Shown: positions 1 to 9,113, counted from the stretch's first letter. The stretch is DNA of 36,657 nucleotides from Myxococcales bacterium (GCA_002722845.1 PBND01000026.1:1-36657), one strand, 5' to 3'. Numbers and translations: made by a program. Notes: generated from the letters alone by a model not told the origin.

Positions 1-951
1 AGCAAGGAGATCCGCGACCTGATGGCCTATTTGCGGCTCTGGGCGAATCCTGCCTCCGATCCCGATCTTTTGCGCATCGCCAACCGTCCCCGCCGGGGCC
101 TGGGCGCCAAGGCCATCGAGAAGATTCAAGCCGCCGCAGGAGATCAGGCCCTTTTGCCTTGGCTCAAAGAGCACGGTGATTCTTTGGACACCCGGGTTAA
201 AAAGGGCGTCCGCCGCTTGCTTGAGGATTTGGGCGAGCCGCCACAGACGGCTCTTGAAGGTCTGGAACGTGTGCTCGAAACCATGGGTTACCTCGACTTT
301 ATCGCGGCCGAAGACGCCGAGCGTTTCGAGGGGCGGCAGGCCAGTATGGAGGTGCTGATCGACGGCGCGGATCAGGAGCTTGCTTTGTTTCTAGAGCAGT
401 GGGGCCTCGCGGCCACTGGGGACAAGAGTCGAGGTCAGGGCCTACGGCTCGCCACCTGTCACGCGGCCAAGGGCTTGGAGTTTGATGTGGTGATCCTACC
501 GGGCTGGGAGGAGGGGCTCTTTCCCATGATCCGTGACGGTGGTGACCCCCATGACCAGCTCGAAGAAGAGCGACGGCTTGCCTATGTGGGGCTCACCCGG
601 GCTCGGCATCGCCTGGTGGTCACCTGGGCGAAGCGGCGGATGCTGCGGGGGCAGTGGCAGGATAGCCGACCGTCCCGGTTCTTGCGGGATGCCGGTCTTG
701 TGGAGGCCCCTGTACGGGCCCAAGCTCCAGTCCATCGCCGGGCGCCCCAGGTCGACCTCGATGAGATCCTCGACCAAGAAGGAGGCGCCTATGCGCCGGG
801 CTTTCGAGTGGACCATGAGGTCTTCGGTGAGGGCCTGGTCCTTGCTGTTCGGGGCATGGGGCCGACCGCATCCATCCAAGTGCGCTTTGACAGCGGCGAC
901 AAAAAGACCATCCGGGCGAACTTTTTGAAGCCCTTAGGCTATCCGGACTGA
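1..951 (+). CDS. UvrD/PcrA-type superfamily 1 DNA helicase, C-terminal part
   Basis: The frame is open from base 1, so the N-terminal Walker A region and much of the 1A/1B domains lie outside the window; about 316 codons remain. The first residues (SKEIRDLMAYLRLWANP) match the 2B/2A region of UvrD/PcrA/Rep helicases. Motif V is visible as TCHAAKGLEFDVVILPG near residue 155, and motif VI as EERRLAYVGLTRARHRL near 190, which carries the arginine finger. The tail (HEVFGEGLVLAV...VRFDSGDKKTIRANFLKPL) resembles the Tudor-like C-terminal domain of PcrA/UvrD that contacts RNA polymerase. The family unwinds DNA 3'-5' using ATP in excision repair and replication restart. UvrD, PcrA and Rep cannot be told apart from this part, so no symbol is given. 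It converges on the TRAP operon, with 14 bases between stop codons. Confidence 0.93.
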   Translation, partial: SKEIRDLMAYLRLWANPASDPDLLRIANRPRRGLGAKAIEKIQAAAGDQALLPWLKEHGDSLDTRVKKGVRRLLEDLGEPPQTALEGLERVLETMGYLDFIAAEDAERFEGRQASMEVLIDGADQELALFLEQWGLAATGDKSRGQGLRLATCHAAKGLEFDVVILPGWEEGLFPMIRDGGDPHDQLEEERRLAYVGLTRARHRLVVTWAKRRMLRGQWQDSRPSRFLRDAGLVEAPVRAQAPVHRRAPQVDLDEILDQEGGAYAPGFRVDHEVFGEGLVLAVRGMGPTASIQVRFDSGDKKTIRANFLKPLGYPD

Positions 952-965
952 AGGGCAGATAGCCC

Positions 966-2066
966 CTAGCTAAAGGCAAACTGGGCGTAGGCTAACTCGG
1001 CTGTGCTAAACCACTTGGCCTGGGCTTTTCGGCTCGCTTCCCAGGCTTCGTAGATTTTGCGGTAGCTGGGGTCTTTGGCGGCCTGCTCGCTGAGGATTTG
1101 CCGGGCCGCCTCTTGAGCCCCCTTCATGATGTCGCCGGCAAAGGGGCGCAGTTGCACGCCACCGCTCAACAGGCGTTCAAAGGCCGGCGGATTCTTCACA
1201 TCATAGCGAGCCTGCATGGCTGAAGCGGCCTCCTGACAGGCCGTCTTGAAGATGGCCTGCAGGTGGCTTGGTAAGTCGTCCCAGGCCTTCTGGTTCACAT
1301 AGAAGCTCAAGGAAGGCCCTGGCTCCCACCAGCCCGGATAGTAGTAAAACCGGGCGGCCTTGTGGAAGCCGAGCTTCTCGTCGTCGTAGGGACCAACCCA
1401 TTCCGTGGCGTCGATGACCCCTCGCTCCAAGGCCGGAAAGATTTCACCGCCGGCGATCTGCTGCACACTCACCCCCAGGGCCGCCATCACATCGCCACCC
1501 ATGCCGGGGATCCGCATTTTGAGACCCTTCAAATCCCCCAAGCTAGGGACCTCCTTTTTGAACCAACCGCCCATCTGCACGCCGGTGTTGCCGCCAGGGA
1601 AGCTGCGGATGCCGAAGTCTGCGAAGAGGCCGTTGACCAACTCGCTGCCGCCCCCCTCATGGAGCCAGGCCTCTTGCTGCCGGGCGGTCATGCCGAAGGG
1701 CACACAGGTATCAAAGGTCAGTGCCGGGTTTTTCCCCGTGTAGTAGTAGCTCGCCGATTGACCGCAATGGGCAGTGCCTTGTTGGACTGCATCCATGACC
1801 TGGAGCCCGGGGACCAACTCGCCGGCTGGATGGACGCGGAGGGTAAACTGCCCTCCACTCATGGCCTCGACCCGTTCGGCCAGGACCTCGGCGGCGCCGA
1901 AAATCGTGTCGAGGCTACGGGGGAAGCTCGAAGCGAGGCGCCATTTGACCTTCTTTTGGGTCTGGATGGCCGGGGCCCCTTGACTCGAGCTCCCATTGCC
2001 CGAGCAGCCGACCGCTGCGGCTGCGGCCGACAGCACGCTGCCTTGCAAAAATTCTCGACGCTTCAT
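966..2066 (-). CDS. TRAP transporter substrate-binding protein, TakP-like (DctP family)
   Basis: This 366-residue exported solute-binding protein delivers a small organic acid to the TRAP permease encoded just upstream on the same strand. The N-terminus has a twin-arginine motif (KRREFLQG) and an Ala-rich h-region ending AAVGC, so it is probably a Tat-exported lipoprotein anchored at Cys21. The mature part (WRLASSFPRSLDTIFGAAEVL, PAGELVPGLQVMDAVQQGT, GNTGVQMGGWF, EWVGPYDDEKLGF, YYYPGWWEPGP) closely resembles what I recall of TakP, the 2-oxo acid binding protein of Rhodobacter TRAP systems. A 2-oxo acid or similar carboxylate ligand is therefore likely but unproven. The start codon lies 49 bases after the large-permease stop, so this is the third and last gene of the dctQ-dctM-dctP order. 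Confidence 0.93.
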   Translation of the reverse strand: MKRREFLQGSVLSAAAAAVGCSGNGSSSQGAPAIQTQKKVKWRLASSFPRSLDTIFGAAEVLAERVEAMSGGQFTLRVHPAGELVPGLQVMDAVQQGTAHCGQSASYYYTGKNPALTFDTCVPFGMTARQQEAWLHEGGGSELVNGLFADFGIRSFPGGNTGVQMGGWFKKEVPSLGDLKGLKMRIPGMGGDVMAALGVSVQQIAGGEIFPALERGVIDATEWVGPYDDEKLGFHKAARFYYYPGWWEPGPSLSFYVNQKAWDDLPSHLQAIFKTACQEAASAMQARYDVKNPPAFERLLSGGVQLRPFAGDIMKGAQEAARQILSEQAAKDPSYRKIYEAWEASRKAQAKWFSTAELAYAQFAFS

Positions 2067-2115
2067 GTCCAGACCTCCCCACCTGGCTTACCCAGGCAGA
2101 GCCGGCCTTGTCACG

Positions 2116-3441
2116 TCATGGCGTGAGCAGGAATCGAACGAGGCTTGGAAAGGCGATCACCAGGCCCAGCACCAGCAGTTGAATGGCGATGAAAGGAAGC
2201 GCACCCCGGTAGATGGCCGTGGTCTCGACGGATTCGGGGGCGACGCCGCGCAGATAGAAGAGGGAGAAGCCAAAGGGTGGTGTCAGGAAGCTGGTCTGCA
2301 GATTGATGGCGAGCAGCACACCGAACCACACCATATCGATCTCAAGGCCCAGGGCTGCGGGCACGATCAGCGGCAGGATAATAAAGGCGATCTCAAAGAA
2401 ATCGATGAAGAAACCCAAGATGAAGACGGTGAGGTTGGCGACGACGAGCAGGCCGATGGCACCGCCAGGTAAATGGGTCAAAAAGTGCTCGATCCAGCGA
2501 TCCCCGTCGAGCCCCCGAAAGACGAGCGCAAAGAGCGTCGAGCCGATGAGGAGCATCAGGATCATGGCGCTGAGTCGAGTGGTCTCATCCATCGCACCGT
2601 GGAGACTGGGCTTGTTGAGCCGGCCGTTGAGCCAAGCGAGAAGAAGGGCCCCAACGGCCCCCAGCGCGCCGGCCTCGGTCGGCGTTGCGAGCCCGACGAT
2701 AATGCTCCCGAGCACCACCAGGATCAGGACCAGCGGCGGGAGCAGCACCAGGGTGACACGCTTGAGTAAACCCAGGCCTCGCTCGGTTCGCTCCGACTCG
2801 GGTAAGGCCGGTGCAGCCTCCGGATTTTTCCAGGCGATGAAGAGGACGTACAGGCCGTAGAGGAGGGCCAAAAGCAAGCCGGGGATCAAGGCCCCGAGAA
2901 AGAGATCGCCAACGCTCTGTCCCAGTTGATCCGCAAGCACGATCAAGACCACCGAGGGCGGGATGATTTGGCCGAGGGTGCCACTGGCGGTGATCACGCC
3001 GGCAGCCAACTCCTTCGAATAGCCATAGCGAAGCATGACAGGCAGGCTGATAAGCCCCATGGCGACGACGCTGGCGCCGACGACGCCGGTGGCTGCGGCG
3101 AGGAGCGCACCCACGAAGACCACCGCCAGGGCTAGCCCCCCGCGCATCCCACCAAAAAGGGCACCGAGGGTCGTGAGCAGGTCTTCGGCGAGCTTTGACT
3201 TTTCGAGGACCGTGCCCATGAAGATGAAGAAGGGGATGGCCAGCAAAAGCTGGTTCGACATGATGCCGAAGAGGCGCTCAGGAAAGGCATTCATGAGGGC
3301 CCAGTCGAAGGCCCCCGTCGACACCCCAATCCAAGCAAAGATGAGGGATGTGCCACCGAGGCTAAAGGCCACCGGGTAGCCGGAAAAGATGAGTGCGAAG
3401 ACCACCACGAACATGATGGGGCCCAGCAGTTCCGTCTCCAT
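2116..3441 (-). CDS. dctM: TRAP transporter large permease (DctM family)
   Basis: This 441-residue, highly hydrophobic protein has about 12 predicted membrane segments, the usual size for DctM, the ion-coupled channel subunit of tripartite ATP-independent periplasmic transporters. Family signatures are visible: a small-residue-rich segment LAAATGVVGASVVAMG, then SGTLGQIIPPSVVLIVLADQ in the first half, and a pseudo-symmetric second half with GLATPTEAGALGAVGALLL and LQTSFLTPPFGFSLFYLRG near the C-terminus. Its start codon directly follows the TAG of the small permease (TAGATG), indicating coupled translation. With the small subunit and binding protein it would import an organic acid driven by a sodium or proton gradient. 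Confidence 0.95.
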   Translation of the reverse strand: METELLGPIMFVVVFALIFSGYPVAFSLGGTSLIFAWIGVSTGAFDWALMNAFPERLFGIMSNQLLLAIPFFIFMGTVLEKSKLAEDLLTTLGALFGGMRGGLALAVVFVGALLAAATGVVGASVVAMGLISLPVMLRYGYSKELAAGVITASGTLGQIIPPSVVLIVLADQLGQSVGDLFLGALIPGLLLALLYGLYVLFIAWKNPEAAPALPESERTERGLGLLKRVTLVLLPPLVLILVVLGSIIVGLATPTEAGALGAVGALLLAWLNGRLNKPSLHGAMDETTRLSAMILMLLIGSTLFALVFRGLDGDRWIEHFLTHLPGGAIGLLVVANLTVFILGFFIDFFEIAFIILPLIVPAALGLEIDMVWFGVLLAINLQTSFLTPPFGFSLFYLRGVAPESVETTAIYRGALPFIAIQLLVLGLVIAFPSLVRFLLTP

Positions 3442-3975
3442 CTACTCAACGACCTCCGCAGATTTACCCAGGCGGTTAACGCAGTGAATGACCTGGGAGA
3501 TCCCCTGGAGAAACAACAAGACGAAGCAGATCAAAATAGCCGTTTTGATGGGGTAGCGGGCCAGGCCATCTGGATCGGGACTTTGCTCCCAGACCTGCCA
3601 ACTGTTGCGGACGCTAGGCCAGGAAAAGATGAGGCATGCGATGCTAAAGGGCAGCAGGAAGAGAAGCCCGCCGACGAGGTCGATCCAGGTTTTGTGGCGA
3701 AGGCTGAGGCGCCCGTAGAGGACGTCGACTCGGACGTGCTGATCCCGCTGTAGCGTATAGGCGCTGGCCAGGAGAAAGAGGAGGCTGAAGAGATACCATT
3801 GCAACTCCAAGTAGGCGTTGCTGGCGAGATTGACGCCCAGCCACTTGCCGCCAAATCGAGCCAGCGCGTTGAACGCGCCGATGCCCACCATCGCCAAGAC
3901 CAGCCAGCCACATTGACGGCCGATCCAGGCGTTGAGCCCATCGATCGCCCTTGCTAGCTGCTTGAGCTTTTTCAC
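3442..3975 (-). CDS. dctQ: TRAP transporter small permease (DctQ family)
   Basis: A 177-residue protein with four predicted membrane segments (for example QCGWLVLAMVGIGAFNAL, YLELQWYLFSLLFLLASAYTL, LVGGLLFLLPFSIACLIFSW, TAILICFVLLFLQGISQVI). The core pattern ELQWYLFSLLFLLASAYTLQRDQHVRVDVLY is typical of the longer DctQ subunits found with TakP-like systems. The start is GTG at 3975 and shares one base with the TAG stop of metF (TAGTG), so translation is probably coupled to metF even though the functions seem unrelated. The small subunit is an essential partner of the large permease; in some TRAP systems the two are fused, but here they are separate. Confidence 0.93.
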   Translation of the reverse strand: MKKLKQLARAIDGLNAWIGRQCGWLVLAMVGIGAFNALARFGGKWLGVNLASNAYLELQWYLFSLLFLLASAYTLQRDQHVRVDVLYGRLSLRHKTWIDLVGGLLFLLPFSIACLIFSWPSVRNSWQVWEQSPDPDGLARYPIKTAILICFVLLFLQGISQVIHCVNRLGKSAEVVE

Positions 3976-4922
3976 TAGCGCTTCAGGCGCTTGAGCACCT
4001 TATTGATGGGCTTGGAACTCTGCATCACGTAGAAGTGAACGCTGGGGACGCCGGCGTCGAGAAGCTCTTGGGCCTGATTGGCGGTCCACTCCACACCGAT
4101 GTCGAGGACCTGTCCCTTTTCGGCCGCCTCCACCTCATCCGCAAGAGCCGTCGGGATCTCGCAGTTGAAGATTCGGGGCAGATTCGTCAGGTGCTTTTTG
4201 ACGGTGAGGACCTTGATGCCGGGAATGATGGGGACCGTGATGCCGTGATCTCGGCACTTCTCGACAAACTTGAAGTAGTGGCTGTTCTCAAAAAACATTT
4301 GGGTGACGATGTAGTCGGCGCCGGCTTCTACTTTCTCCCGCAGCCGACGGATATCCATGTCGAGATTGGCCGCTTCCATATGCTTTTCGGGATAACCGGC
4401 GACCCCCACGCAGAAGTTGGTCGGTAGAGCCTGCAAATAGGGTTCAAGAAATTGGCCCTGATTCATGTCGCCCACCTGGCTGACCAGGTCGATGGCGAAG
4501 CAGTTGGCCGAACGGCCTTCTTTGACCGGCTTGTCGTAGCCGTTGTCGTCGCCTCGAATGATGAGGACGTTATCGATGCCCAAGTAGTGGAGCTCGATGA
4601 GGAAATCCTCGGTCTCTTCCCGGGTAAACCCCCGGCAGAGCACGTGGGGGACGGCATCCACATTGTACTTGTGCTGGATGAGCGCGCAGACGCCGAGGGT
4701 GCCTGGACGCTTGCGCTTAATCACCTTCCGAATCCCATCGGGTCCCTCTTCATAGGAGACCACGGCCGGGTGACTGGTGATGTCGATGAAAGGCGGGCGG
4801 TGGGCGACCAAATCGTCGATGAGGCCCAGAAGACTCGTTAGATCTCCACCCCGACGAGGGGGGATGATTTCAAAGCTGATCAGCGGCTCGTCGGCCCGCT
4901 CAAGATGCTCGATGACGCGCAT
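3975..4922 (-). CDS. metF: 5,10-methylenetetrahydrofolate reductase
   Basis: This 315-residue TIM-barrel flavoprotein would reduce 5,10-methylene-THF to 5-methyl-THF for methionine synthesis. The N-terminus has the SFEIIPPR motif corresponding to the catalytic Glu segment (SFEFFPP in E. coli MetF). The segment IDNVLIIRGDD corresponds to the LRGD loop, and VEAGADYIVTQMFFE and TVPIIPGIKVL are the other conserved barrel strands. The length matches bacterial MetF (about 300) with no C-terminal regulatory domain. It is the first gene of a minus-strand run with the TRAP genes. Linkage to an organic-acid importer is unusual, and the one-base overlap with dctQ suggests one transcript. Confidence 0.93.
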   Translation of the reverse strand: MRVIEHLERADEPLISFEIIPPRRGGDLTSLLGLIDDLVAHRPPFIDITSHPAVVSYEEGPDGIRKVIKRKRPGTLGVCALIQHKYNVDAVPHVLCRGFTREETEDFLIELHYLGIDNVLIIRGDDNGYDKPVKEGRSANCFAIDLVSQVGDMNQGQFLEPYLQALPTNFCVGVAGYPEKHMEAANLDMDIRRLREKVEAGADYIVTQMFFENSHYFKFVEKCRDHGITVPIIPGIKVLTVKKHLTNLPRIFNCEIPTALADEVEAAEKGQVLDIGVEWTANQAQELLDAGVPSVHFYVMQSSKPINKVLKRLKR

Positions 4923-4938
4923 GGAGACTCCTTGCCCT

Positions 4939-4957
4939 GGTCGGGCTTCGCTCGACC
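4939..4957. other. Short inverted repeat in the metF / aldehyde dehydrogenase divergent intergenic region
   Basis: The arms GGTCGGGC and GCTCGACC flank a TTC loop; as RNA they pair over 8 bases with one G-U pair. It lies 17 bases upstream of the metF start and 110 bases upstream of the aldehyde dehydrogenase start, in the shared 145-base control region. There is no U-tract, so it is not a standard terminator. It could be a regulator site or a chance structure. I see no convincing sigma-70 promoter pair in this interval. Confidence 0.25.
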
Positions 4958-5067
4958 CCTACACCGAAGGTGGCTTTTGCAAAACGCACAAGACAGGCGA
5001 AAAAACTCCCGCTTTGCTCGAGGGCTTAAAAAGGGCTAGTCCCCGCCCCCACAGGAGGCAGTTTTTG

Positions 5068-6510
5068 ATGAATTTCCCAAGCAGCATGATCATTGGTGGC
5101 GAAGCGGTCCCGGCCGTGGGCGGTGGGACCTATGAGAGCATCAACCCAGCCGATGAGAGCGTGATCTGCAGTCTGCCTTCCGGTGGCGTGGATGACACCA
5201 ACGCGGCGGTGGCCGCGGCCCGCAAAGCCTTCGATGAAGGCGATTGGCCCACCATGGCCCCCTCCCGACGGGGGCGAGTACTGCGCAAGCTGGCAGATCT
5301 CGTCCGCAAGCATCGGGACGAATTGGCCCAGCTGGAAACCCTCGATGTGGGCAAGACAGCCTTTGATTCGGGCAAGATTGAGATCCCGACGGTGGCCAAC
5401 ATTCTCGATTATTACGCTGGCTTCGCCGACAAGGTGACCGGCGACACCCTGCCCAGCGAGGCCGGCGTGCTGCGTATGACCCTTCGGGAGCCCATCGGCG
5501 TGGTGGCGGCCATCACGCCGTGGAACTTTCCTTTGTTGCTCGCCACCTGGAAGATTGCCCCGGCCCTCGCCTGCGGCAACACGATGGTGTTGAAGCCGGC
5601 CAAAATCTCCAGCCTAACGGCCTTGCGCTTTGCAGAGTTAGCCCTGGAGGCCGGCTTGCCGGCCGGCGTCCTGAACGTGGTGACGGGCAGCGGTGCTGTG
5701 ATCGGTGAAGCCCTGGTGAACCACCCTGATGTGGACAAGATCGCCTTTACCGGCAGCACCGCTGTGGGCATCGGCATTCAGCAAAAGGCCGCTGGCACCA
5801 CCAAGCGGGTCACCCTCGAACTCGGCGGCAAATCACCCAACGTCATCTTTGAAGATGCTGATTTGAAGCAGGCGCTCCGGGGTGCCATGACCGGTATTTT
5901 CTACAACAAAGGTGAGGTCTGCGCTGCGGGCAGCCGCTTGTTGGTGCAGCGCAGCATTTACGATGAGGTCTGCGAACAACTCGCCACCATGGCCGCCAAG
6001 TTTGTGCCTGGCGATCCCTCCAGCGCCCGCATGGGACCGGTGGCTTCGAAGGCCCAGTATGATTCGGTTCTCGACTGGATCGAAAAGGGCAAAGCCGAAG
6101 GGGCTCGATGCATTTCCGGTGGTGCGGCCCATCACGTGGAGTCGGGCAAAGGCTATTACATTCAGCCCACCGTCTTCGCAGACGTGGACAACGCCATGAG
6201 CATCGCCCAGGAGGAGATCTTCGGGCCCGTCCTCGCCGTGATTCCCTTTGACGATGAGGCCGATGCCATCACCATCGCCAACGACAGCCCCTATGGTTTG
6301 GCGGCGGCGATCTGGACCCGGGATGTGGGCCGGGCTCTGCGCTTCGTTCGGCAGGTGAAGGCGGGAACGGTTTGGGTCAACGCCTACAACCTCTACGACC
6401 CGAGCCTGCCCTTCGGTGGTTACAAGGCCAGCGGCTTTGGTCGGGAGTTGGGCGAAGCTGCCCTCGACTCCTACACCGAGTTAAAGAGCGCCTGGATCAA
6501 TCTAGCCTAG
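5068..6510 (+). CDS. NAD(P)-dependent aldehyde dehydrogenase (ALDH superfamily)
   Basis: A 480-residue enzyme of normal ALDH length that oxidises an aldehyde to its acid. The nucleophile is Cys285 (NKGEVCAAGSR) and the general base Glu251 (VTLELGGKSPN); their spacing of 34 is the family standard. The cofactor region ITPWNFPLL, the AFTGSTAVG turn and the late EEIFGPVLAV motif are present. The frame stays open upstream to 4777, but that part is antisense to metF. ATG at 5068 is chosen because AGGAGG (5053-5058) sits nine bases before it and ALDH homology begins there. It resembles betaine/gamma-glutamyl-aminobutyraldehyde-type dehydrogenases; the substrate cannot be read from the sequence. The stop overlaps the asparagine synthetase stop on the other strand. 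Confidence 0.95.
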   Translation: MNFPSSMIIGGEAVPAVGGGTYESINPADESVICSLPSGGVDDTNAAVAAARKAFDEGDWPTMAPSRRGRVLRKLADLVRKHRDELAQLETLDVGKTAFDSGKIEIPTVANILDYYAGFADKVTGDTLPSEAGVLRMTLREPIGVVAAITPWNFPLLLATWKIAPALACGNTMVLKPAKISSLTALRFAELALEAGLPAGVLNVVTGSGAVIGEALVNHPDVDKIAFTGSTAVGIGIQQKAAGTTKRVTLELGGKSPNVIFEDADLKQALRGAMTGIFYNKGEVCAAGSRLLVQRSIYDEVCEQLATMAAKFVPGDPSSARMGPVASKAQYDSVLDWIEKGKAEGARCISGGAAHHVESGKGYYIQPTVFADVDNAMSIAQEEIFGPVLAVIPFDDEADAITIANDSPYGLAAAIWTRDVGRALRFVRQVKAGTVWVNAYNLYDPSLPFGGYKASGFGRELGEAALDSYTELKSAWINLA

Positions 6511-8381
6511 AGCCAGCGATCGCCCCATTGGGCTAAGTTATAGAGGGTCCAAAGACCGGGGTTTTCCCGATCGCTTGCTTCGAGGGCATCTCGTTGTAGT
6601 TGTTGATGTCCTTCTTTGGTGAGGATCTCTTTGAGCAAGCGACTGCTGGCGAGCTGTTCGCTCATACGGGCCCGAGTCCGTTGCTGAAGCATGGTGCGGG
6701 CACTACCACAAAAGCCCACCTTCTTTCGTTCCAGCACGAAGTCGGGAATGAGCCCGGTGACCGCTTTGCGCAGAATCCATTTGCCCTTGCCAGCCCGCAT
6801 CTTCTTGCTCAGCGGCAGGCGCAGGCAAAGGTCCACGACGTCCTCGTCGAGAAAGGGGACGCGGGCCTCGACCGAAGCGTCCATCGTCATCCGGTCAACC
6901 CGCTGAAGCAATAACTCTGGCAGGCGCAATCGGAGTTCGACGGCCAGGATCTGTTCGTGGGCGCTGCCCCGCTCGACGCCCTCTTCCCGAATGATTTGGC
7001 GGATGACTTCGCCGCTGGGACGACTTTGATATTCTGGGCGCAACAACGCGTGCTTTTGGGGGGTGGTGAGACCGATGTTGCCGCCCCAAAAGGCCGGCTG
7101 CCCGGCCTGCCAGCGGTATTGCAGCGCCTCCACCAGCGGATGGTCTGCGATCTTGGGGATGGGGATAAAGCCAAAGGGGACTTGCAAGCGGCGCCAAAAG
7201 GGCATCGCCTGGGCAAAGCGACGGTAGAGTGGATAACCGAAGAGGAGTTCATCGGCCCCTTCGCCCACCTGAACCACCGTGACACCGGCTTGCCGGTTAA
7301 AATGGGCGAGGGCCAATAGGGGAACACAAACGGAGTCCGCCAAGGGCTCATCCTGAGCGGCGAGGACCCCGTCGATCCGGTCCATAAAGGCATCTGCATC
7401 CAACAAAAGCTCATGATGCCGGGCGGAGAGTGTGGCAGCCACTCGGCGGGCCGGCTCTCGCTCGTCAGCTTCGGCCGGGCCTTCCACAGCCACTGAGAAT
7501 GTGTCGACGGGCCGATCGAGCGCTTGGGCCATCAAGGCCACATTGGTGGAGGAATCAATCCCGCCACTCAAGTAGGCGCCGAAGGGGACATCGCTGACCA
7601 TCCGGCGCTCCGTGGCCGTCTTCAGAGCCGCCAGGAGCGCTTCACTGGCCTCTTGATCGAAGAGTCGGTGCCTGGGCTTTGCGAAGGCGGTCCCTGGGCT
7701 CCAGTAGCGCTGCCAGCGCATGTTCAGGTCATCCAGTTTCAGCACACCATAGGTGCCGGCCGGCACCTTGAAGCAGCCCTGAAAAAGGGTCTGTGGAGCT
7801 GGGCAAACGGCAAAGCTTAGATAATCGTAGAGGCTTTGGGCCTCCAGGCGTGGGCTCAACCCTGGGTGCTTGAAGAGGGCTTTGCCTTCGCTGGCGAAAA
7901 GCCAACTGCCATCGTCGAGGCGGGCATACCAGAGGGGCTTTCTCCCCATCTGGTCCCGGGCCACGATGACCCGCTGCTCTTCACGGTCGAGGGCCACAAA
8001 GGCGAACATCCCCTTCAGGCGAGGGATGATGCTTGGACCTTCCAGGGCCAAGAGGTTGACCAGGACTTCCGTATCGGAGTGGCCTCGGAGTTTGATCCCC
8101 GCATCGACGAGCAAATCGCGGAAGTCATCATCGTTATAGAGCTCGCCGTTGTAGGCGATGAGCCAGCGGCCACAGGCGCTCTCCATGGGCTGCGCCCCAG
8201 CTTCGGAGAGGTCGCGAATCGAAAGACGACGATGGCCGAGCCCGACGGCCCGTTGCCGATCGACCTGCTGGCCTTCGCCATCGGGGCCTCGGTGGACCAA
8301 ACTGTCTGTCATCGCTTTGAGGATCGCGTCTTTGGAATCATCCCAGCCCCGGGCTGCAATCCAGCCGACCACTCCACACAT
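6507..8381 (-). CDS. asnB: Asparagine synthetase (glutamine-hydrolysing)
   Basis: A 624-residue two-domain amidotransferase making Asn from Asp, Gln and ATP. After removal of the initiator Met, Cys2 (MCGVVGWIA) is the class II glutaminase nucleophile. HRGPDGEG (30-37), RRLSIRDLSEAGAQPM and AYNGELYN (76-83) complete the glutaminase pocket. SGGIDSS at 272-278 is the ATP pyrophosphatase P-loop of the synthetase domain. The C-terminal part (RVDRMTMDASVEARVPFLDEDVVD) is typical of the long AsnB group often found in polysaccharide or secondary-metabolite clusters, though no such cluster is visible here. The frame stays open to 8699, but the Met-Cys start is biochemically required and has GGAG seven bases upstream, so the shorter form is right. 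Confidence 0.95.
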   Translation of the reverse strand: MCGVVGWIAARGWDDSKDAILKAMTDSLVHRGPDGEGQQVDRQRAVGLGHRRLSIRDLSEAGAQPMESACGRWLIAYNGELYNDDDFRDLLVDAGIKLRGHSDTEVLVNLLALEGPSIIPRLKGMFAFVALDREEQRVIVARDQMGRKPLWYARLDDGSWLFASEGKALFKHPGLSPRLEAQSLYDYLSFAVCPAPQTLFQGCFKVPAGTYGVLKLDDLNMRWQRYWSPGTAFAKPRHRLFDQEASEALLAALKTATERRMVSDVPFGAYLSGGIDSSTNVALMAQALDRPVDTFSVAVEGPAEADEREPARRVAATLSARHHELLLDADAFMDRIDGVLAAQDEPLADSVCVPLLALAHFNRQAGVTVVQVGEGADELLFGYPLYRRFAQAMPFWRRLQVPFGFIPIPKIADHPLVEALQYRWQAGQPAFWGGNIGLTTPQKHALLRPEYQSRPSGEVIRQIIREEGVERGSAHEQILAVELRLRLPELLLQRVDRMTMDASVEARVPFLDEDVVDLCLRLPLSKKMRAGKGKWILRKAVTGLIPDFVLERKKVGFCGSARTMLQQRTRARMSEQLASSRLLKEILTKEGHQQLQRDALEASDRENPGLWTLYNLAQWGDRWL

Positions 8382-8456
8382 GACCGATCTCCACAGGCGA
8401 CCTAGCCTTCCGGCAAGTCGTGGACAAGCGCTGCTTGAAGCGATAGCCGGCAGCCC

Positions 8457-9113
8457 ATGACAGAACACGAACGATGGCTCGAGGGGATCGAGCGACTTGG
8501 CGCCGGGGAACTGCAGGATGCGCAGCGCTTCTTGGCCGATCTCGATCCCGCGAACCTCGCCGCCGAGCAGTGCCTGGAGCTGGCGGAGCGGTTGGAATCT
8601 CTCCAGCGCCTTGAGTTGGCTGCGGTCCTCCTTGAAGGCGCCCTTCAGGCCCACGGGCGCGTGCCGGCCCTTTGGCTGGGCTTGGCCCGTTTGCGCCAAG
8701 CCCTCGGGGAGCCTGAGGCGGCGATGCGGGCGGCGGAGACGGCCGTTCGTCTCGAAGGTGAAAGCCTCGAGTTATGGCTGTTTCTGGCCGAGATCCAAAC
8801 CGAGGCAGGGCGGGCCAACCTCGCACCCCAAAGCCTGCGTATGGCCTTATCCATCGATGAGGCCGATTGGCGCCCTTGGTTTGCCCTGGGTCGCCTGGAA
8901 GAGGCCCAAGAGCAAAGCCGTATCGCCATCGCCCATTATCGTCATGCGGTCCGTTTGGAGCCGCCGGCTGCAGAGCCTTACCTGGCCTTGGCTCGCCTGC
9001 TCGAGCGTCGGCTTGGTGGTGATGACGGCGAAGAGATTGAGGGCTTAAAGACGGCCGCTGCAACCCGCGGTCTTTCACAGACACAGATCGAGGCATATCT
9101 CGCCCGAGAATAG
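8457..9113 (+). CDS. Tetratricopeptide-repeat protein
   Basis: This 218-residue soluble protein has no signal peptide or membrane segment and consists largely of TPR-like helical pairs. Segments such as ALWLGLARLRQALGEPEAAM, AETAVRLEGESLELWLFLA, WRPWFALGRLEEAQEQSRIA and HYRHAVRLEPPAAEPYLALA show the W/L-G-Y-A-P spacing of the repeat, giving about five units from residue 35 to 185. TPR arrays are protein-protein scaffolds, so no enzymatic role can be assigned. Its start is 75 bases from the divergent asnB start, and its stop lies 12 bases before the hydroxybutyryl-CoA dehydrogenase, so the two probably share a transcript. Confidence 0.85.
   Translation: MTEHERWLEGIERLGAGELQDAQRFLADLDPANLAAEQCLELAERLESLQRLELAAVLLEGALQAHGRVPALWLGLARLRQALGEPEAAMRAAETAVRLEGESLELWLFLAEIQTEAGRANLAPQSLRMALSIDEADWRPWFALGRLEEAQEQSRIAIAHYRHAVRLEPPAAEPYLALARLLERRLGGDDGEEIEGLKTAAATRGLSQTQIEAYLARE

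Noticed and set aside
4777-5067. Upstream extension of the aldehyde dehydrogenase frame
   Set aside because: It is antisense to metF and intergenic; AGGAGG before ATG 5068 and ALDH length fix the start.
8382-8699. Upstream extension of the asparagine synthetase frame
   Set aside because: The enzyme needs Cys at position 2, reached from ATG 8381; the extra part overlaps the divergent TPR gene.
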